Shown: positions 58,992-64,000 of the stretch, piece after piece | Layout: every line of letters begins with the position of its first letter | Numbering within the stretch: the stretch's first letter is position 1 | Assembly: GCA_018398815.1 (NCBI GenBank) | Contig: CM031616.1 | Coordinates: forward strand, 73,026,116 to 73,090,115 | DNA length: 64,000 nt | Reading direction: 5' to 3' | Source: Conus ventricosus | Taxonomy: Eukaryota > Mollusca > Gastropoda > Neogastropoda > Conidae | The notes under the pieces: generated by a model | Databases searched by the model: none | What the model was told of the DNA's origin: nothing | The model's input: only the letters and a program-made list of their open reading frames with translations | Made by a program: the position numbers and the translations under genes

Positions 58992-60700
58992 CAAGCACTT
59001 CACAAGAAATGAACAATTAGGGTGGTTGAAAAAAAAAAAGTGTTGAGGTCTGGGAAATACTTCTAAAGGGTGAGAAATTATCATTCTTTGTTTACTTTAG
59101 TATTGAAATGGGAGGTTCTGCATGCATGTGGAGTGGTGACATATTCTTCAGTTGCTAATACCTGATGGTGAAGCTCTGTACACCTTCACTGCTGAGCTGT
59201 CTCTGAGTCCTGTCAATATTTGTACTGGCATGGGTCTGTGGGAGTGGGCCGGCACATGGGCGCCTGTGTGTGGGTGGGAAAGGGGTGGAGGGAGAGGACT
59301 AGGAGGAGGAGGGGTGGATGTGGGTGGATGACATCCTGACTGGTGGAGGAACAGAGGAGAGGTAACAGTCTGTTCCATACACTTGCACTCTCAAACAGGC
59401 CACTCAGGCCAGTGGCGGAGGGAGAAGGAACTGAAAGAAGTAAGACGGTGGGGAGATTGGCAGCAAGCATGTGTGATGGGGTGAAGATGCCAGTGTGTAA
59501 ACTGCATGCTTTCTGTGTAAAGAACCGTCAGCCTCTGGTCACGTTGTGTGCTTGGGGTATAGTGGCCTGCGTCCTGACTCTTCTGGAGTACACATTGGTC
59601 TTTGGGGACAAATAGGATTGATTTGGATCATTTCATGACTTCTGTTTCTGTTCTGAATGGGAATGGCCGTGATTTCTGTTCACATTTTGAATGCAGACCT
59701 CTTTGGATTTAATGTACTGCGAAACTGTGGCACTTGGGACATTCTGTGTAAATCAGCATGCTGTTTATGGAAAGTGTAAAACAGTGAAATTGAAAAAAAA
59801 GATTGCCAGATAAACAGCGGCTGGAAAATAGCCATACACAGGATAAGCAGGCAGATGGAAATGAGCTCTGCAGACTGGGTTATATACGATGACCAGTGGG
59901 GTGAAAAGTGATGGTCCAGACAAACAGATCAGCAAGTCAGTCATGGTGAACCAGCTGGGGAAAGCAGCATGGGTCAAGTCTCTATTCTGTAGTGTGCACA
60001 TGTTTTTGGTGATTGACCCCAGTTTTGTTTACAGTGTCGGGGCCAGGAAAAGATAGCAGAACAGACCAGAAGTAGAAAGGTTTTGTTTTGAAGAACTGTG
60101 CAGTCTTTGTTCAGCCTGGCAGTATAATTTGTCATTGTCGCTGCTTTGTTGGCACATGCATGTGGGTTTGTGTTGGGGCTAGGGGAGGGAGGGGAATTGG
60201 TAGGGACGGGGAGGTGCATGTACAGATTGTGCGCAGTGTAAAAGTTGTTACAATTGGCTTTACGTTCAGTGATCATCTGACGGTGTATTACCTGACAATG
60301 TTTGAAGAGTAAATTTGAAAAAGAAAAAAAAATCTCAAAGTAACAAGTTGCTGCTTCACATTGGAAAGAAGCAGTGTTCTTGTGCCATGGACATCAGATG
60401 GATGGAGTTGTTGAAGTCTGCAGGGAGCCAATCCAGTCTGGTGACCTGGCATTATCTGACTTGATGCGTTAAGTGACGGTGTATGGTGGTGTCCCTTTAG
60501 ACAGGAGTGGCGCGCAAACATTGTTGTTTGGGATTAGAAAGAGGTTGAATCAGCTAGGGTGTTGGGTCCACATTGGTGTTGAACATCATGATGGGATTTG
60601 GACAACCTCGCAGGGTAGAGGATGGAATCCCCTTTTTTGGCTCCTCTGTCATAGGTGAGATCATCATTCTTGTCCATGCACTTGCAGGCGGTCAGGCGTT
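58992..60700. other. No gene recognised; unique sequence
   Basis: Moderately G-rich sequence. The longest frame with a methionine (59343-59615, 90 residues) has a hydrophobic stretch near its end but no recognisable family or supporting context. Confidence 0.5.
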
Positions 60701-60900
60701 CACAAACACAAGCATGTACACGTGCAAATGAGTGCGCACACACACATACTCTTGAACGCACTCCTATGCATGCATGTGCGCGTGTACACATACACACACG
60801 CATGCATGCACACAACACACACACACACACACACATGCACACATACAACACACGCACGCTGCGTGCGCGAGCACACACAGACACACACAGACACAGAGAT
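60701..60900. repeat. CA/GCAT-rich imperfect microsatellite
   Basis: ACACACGCATGCATG- and GCACACAC-type sequence, interrupted and low complexity. Confidence 0.88.
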
Positions 60901-61970
60901 AATCTGTGGCGAAACAAACATATCAAGAGGTGAAGTTTTATTGGCGTGTGTGCCTCTCAGGGCAAACTTACCATGTTTATCAGGGATGTATTTGATTGAT
61001 GTTTTTTCTGATACTGATATTGTTTTGAAATTACCACTTGTTCGTTACATGGTTCGGTTAGGTGTTTATTATGATGTTGGTGGTCTTTGTGTGATTATAT
61101 CTACACACCGACACTTGCACGTACACATTCAAACATGTGTGCACATATGTAAACACACACATTTTCTCTGTCTCTCTCTGTGTGTTTCTTTCTCTTGTCA
61201 ACTATCACATGATTTTGTGAAAAGACGTCAAATGAAAGTATTACTTCAACAGAAATAATCCCCTCACCACGTTTACATGCTCATACTCAAACTCTGCTGG
61301 GAAGGAAATGAGTGAAAAAGAAAGGAGAAATCTAGCTAAAAATGGGACATGTCTTTTTTGTGTGATTTGAACATCCTTCACATCAATTGAGCATAATGCA
61401 CCTGGATGAGATTCTGTGTGTCTGTTATGGATCTCCTTATCCATAATCCCTCTCAGAATGTATGTAAAGGTTTGGGAATCAGTTTCCAGGAAAATGTCAA
61501 ATAAGCGTAAATTGTCATTGCTGATCAATGAATCATCATTGTCTGTATCAGTTTAGGTAATGGTTGAACTGTTCTCCTCTCCTGCACACCCCCCCCCCCC
61601 CTACCCCTCAGAACCCTCCTCTTCCAGACCCCCAATGTGTGGTTTGCTTGTATGCATAAAATATGTATGATAAATTTGGGAGGAAATGGATTGGAGCCAG
61701 TGTTGGGGTGGGGATAAAAGAAAGATCAGGTTTTATCATCTTGTTCTCTGTTATGTTCTTTCTGTTCTTTTTGGTTTAATTTTTTGAAAGCATGTTGCCT
61801 GTTTCAGATTATTCTTCACAAAACACAACAGCAACAATGATGATAATGATAATAGTAATGAAATGATAATGACTACTATGTGTATAGTGAAAATTCTAGT
61901 TAACAACCATTCTTTATGCTTTCATACATAGCTTCATTCATTCACATATCACAGTTATCATACTAAAGAA
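60901..61970. other. No gene recognised; unique sequence
   Basis: AT-rich unique sequence with a C-run near 61590 and GATAAT-type short repeats near 61838-61870. No coding domain seen. Confidence 0.5.
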
Positions 61971-61974
61971 GTAA

Positions 61975-62290
61975 GTTATTGTTTTCACAGAATGTGAGAT
62001 AGCATTGTTCAACATGTTTCGCTTCATTTCACTACAGAAGTTATTGTGTTCACAGAATGGGATAAGCATTGTTAAACATGTTTCGCTTCATTTTCACTAC
62101 AGAAGTTATTGTGTTCACAGAAATGTGAGATAAGCATTGTTCAACATGTTTCGCTTCATTTTCACTACAGAAGTTATTGTGTTCACAGAATGTGAGATAA
62201 GCATTGTTCAACATGTTTTGCTTCATTTTCACTACAGAAGTTATTGTGTTCACAGAATGTGAGATAAGCATTGTTCAACATGCTTGGCTG
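61975..62290. repeat. ~67-bp satellite, ~5 copies
   Basis: GTTATTGTGTTCACAGAATG recurs at 61975, 62040, 62105, 62173 and 62240, joined by GATAAGCATTGTTCAACATG and TTTCGCTTCATTTTCACTAC. Small indels give spacings of 65-68. Confidence 0.93.
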
Positions 62291-62960
62291 AAGCAATAAG
62301 TTTTGGGCCGTGCCTTAAAAGCAGATAAGATGGGAGGGTTTCACTAGGGGGGAGGAAATGATTTCCCAGACAGTTGGGGGCAGCAAAGAATTTATTTTAA
62401 ATGACATATGTTAAAATTCAGGAGTTTCTGACTAAGTCCAGATCTATGTGATGACTGGTATGCGGAGAGGCAGAGGGCAGGTATGGTGGAGAGAACCATC
62501 CAAGAAACGGAAGGCAAGAGTGGCTAGTGTGTACTGATAGCCAAATCTAACTGGGGAGCCAGTGGTGGTGTAATATCATTTTCTTTATTTAGGGTTTAAG
62601 TTTGCGCTGCGTTGCTTTGAATTAAACTGAGCTGGGAAACTGTGTTCTGCTGGCCAGCCGTGCAATACTGACTTACCATAATTAGGTGGAGAAGCAGTTT
62701 GGTGAACTGAGTGCTTTTGTGTGTGTTGCAGTCAAATCGGAGTCCAACACCCGGCGGATAATAAACTGTGTAGAGCAATGCTTTGGATCTGCAGGACCCG
62801 GTGAGAGGGTGCTGTGAGAGTGATGGAAATGACATAGAAATTGTCCAAGTGTTGTAAACCAAACCCGCCTCTGCCTTTTTGTTGCTCTGTGTGCTCTATC
62901 CTGAAACAGCCAGCATGTTGACCCTGAGCAGTTAGTTTTTTATCTACGCATGGGTGCAAC
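62291..62960. other. No gene; unique sequence before the LINE
   Basis: No coding domain or clear repeat recognised. Confidence 0.5.
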
Positions 62961-62964
62961 TCTT

Positions 62965-63949
62965 CTGGGGTTCTCTTTATTTACCTCCTTCTGTCCCGGT
63001 TTGTCGTCAGGACCTTGTCAGTTGATAGGAGACTTCCTCGACCTTTTTTGCTTTGGGTGACTTTAACGGTCACAATCCTCTTTGGGGGGGGTGTCAGTAC
63101 GTCACCAGAGGTCTGCTAATTGAGGATGTCCTTTCAGGGCTTGGATTTGTGCTGTCTGAATGACGGATCTGCAACTTACCTCCCCCTCTTCCACAGGTTC
63201 ACTTTCGTGTTTAGATTTGTCGGTCTGTGACCCTCGCTGGTCTGGATATGAGTGGTCTGTCCATGACGATCTGCACGGAAGTGCCATTTCCCTGTCCTTC
63301 TACACCTGTATTAACTGAACACGTCTCTGTCTCTCCGCATCTAAATTATAAAAAGCAAAAAATGGGATCTATTTGCAGCCACGTTTTCTAAGGAGTTCCA
63401 GGACACTGATTTTTTTTCAGAGTCCGGGGCCCCGCTGAATCAACTGACTAACGCTAAAGATCAAATGTGCTAAAGCCTGTATTCCAGTGTCTTCCGATTT
63501 AAAATTCAAATGCCAAAAACACCCCGGTTCGATTCAGAATGCCAACAAATTTCCAAAGTTAGAAAAGGGCTCAGCGTCAGGATAAACCCAAAGACCTTCG
63601 GGTCCCAAACGCTCGAGCCCATCAGAAACTCCGTGCTAAATCAAGACCCCACTTTTAAAATCAGTTAAAAGTCGGTCCCGGAGAAGCTTCTGCTCCAGGC
63701 TGACATCAAAAACTTCCAAGAAAAAAGTGTGGAACATCATTAAGAAAATCAAAGGGAAGAACACCTGTCCCACTGTGAACCATCTCAAGTTTTCGGATTC
63801 TTAATAACAGAAAAAAAAAGCAGTTGCTAATCTGCTTGCTTCAACCATTGAAAAGAATTCCTCCTTTCTAATAAATCAGCCACTTTTGTAAAAACAAAGC
63901 CTAAAAAAAAATCCCCTGCAACTTTCATCCGACAACAGGAAGAAAACCC
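62965..63949 (+). mobile_element. I/Nimb-like LINE, endonuclease and pre-RT part
   Basis: LYLPPSVPV and FFALGDFNGHNPLWGG (about 63041-63088) are endonuclease blocks of APE-type LINEs; GDFNGHN carries catalytic Asp and Asn. Further on, in shifting frames, are VWNIIKKIKGKNTCPTVNHL (about 63730-63789) and ANLLASTIEKNSSFL (about 63825-63870), the linker just before the RT in I/Nimb-type elements. It runs into the terminal gap, so the RT is not visible. Many frame changes; homopolymers look inflated. Probably the same family as the fragment at 51738-53228. Confidence 0.85.
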
Positions 63950-64000
63950 NNNNNNNNNNNNNNNNNNNNNNNNNNNNNNNNNNNNNNNNNNNNNNNNNNN
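63950..64000. other. Assembly gap (N) to the window end
   Basis: All N from 63950. Confidence 0.99.

Noticed and set aside
59343..59615. 90-residue membrane-like protein gene
   Set aside because: A single hydrophobic stretch, no family resemblance, no neighbouring exon or repeat evidence; chance frame is more likely.
61950..62271. - strand 73-residue frame in the 67-bp satellite
   Set aside because: Frame changes between units and it is purely satellite sequence.

Overview
The window looks like a non-genic, repeat-dense piece of a metazoan nuclear genome, most likely a mollusc and plausibly a marine gastropod. The basis is long CA/GA/GT microsatellites, several invertebrate-type LINE lineages, Ty3/Gypsy elements, a tRNA-derived SINE whose 3' end reads GGCGCTATATAAG before an ATT-repeat tail, and a Polinton/Maverick-like element. 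The species call is inference. I see no host protein-coding gene I can defend. Nearly all long open frames lie in simple repeats or satellites, or are remnants of transposable elements.

Layout. 1-2.1 kb: microsatellites. 2.26-6.63 kb: a decayed Ty3/Gypsy gag-pro-RT-RNaseH-integrase element (+ strand) with a 53-bp minisatellite grown out of its own pol codons at 3.5-4.5 kb. 7.887-12.986 kb: a structurally complete LTR element with near-identical 450/440-bp LTRs, a PBS and a PPT, but only a C-terminal scrap of polyprotein, so it is non-autonomous. 13-17 kb: microsatellites and homopolymer-garbled sequence with a 25-bp repeat. 17.07-18.01 kb: a 22-bp minisatellite split by a tRNA-derived SINE. 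19.1-20.49 kb: a CR1-like LINE on the - strand. 20.5-24.6 kb: microsatellites and a 56-bp satellite. 25.4-28.5 kb: a three-level nest of transposons, with a LINE (-) split by an RTE-like LINE (+) that carries a 13-bp target-site duplication and is itself split by a 1.1-kb insertion.

29.46-49.25 kb is the most interesting region: a Polinton/Maverick-like (self-synthesising, virus-related) DNA transposon. On the - strand lie ordered motifs of a family-B DNA polymerase (39.25-42.24 kb). On the + strand lies a retroviral-type integrase (37.4-38.75 kb). Around them are small alpha-helical or membrane proteins and a probable capsid-associated protein near 47.2-47.7 kb. Every gene is broken by frameshifts. 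The first ~4.65 kb is present twice (27855-32504 and 32526-37198). The second copy differs by scattered single-base indels, even inside a CA microsatellite, which suggests uncorrected long-read sequence rather than a real tandem duplication.

49.3-64 kb: low-quality sequence, a 100-bp gap (51638-51737), the 3' part of an I/Nimb-like LINE with RNase H (51.74-53.23 kb), a 21-bp satellite (53.58-54.49 kb), unique sequence, stacked satellites of 97/72, 35 and 58 bp (57.87-58.99 kb), a 67-bp satellite (61.98-62.29 kb), and the endonuclease-side part of an I/Nimb-like LINE that runs into the terminal gap. No genes act together as a pathway; the functional logic is that of separate mobile elements. 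Boundaries given as round numbers are estimates by eye.
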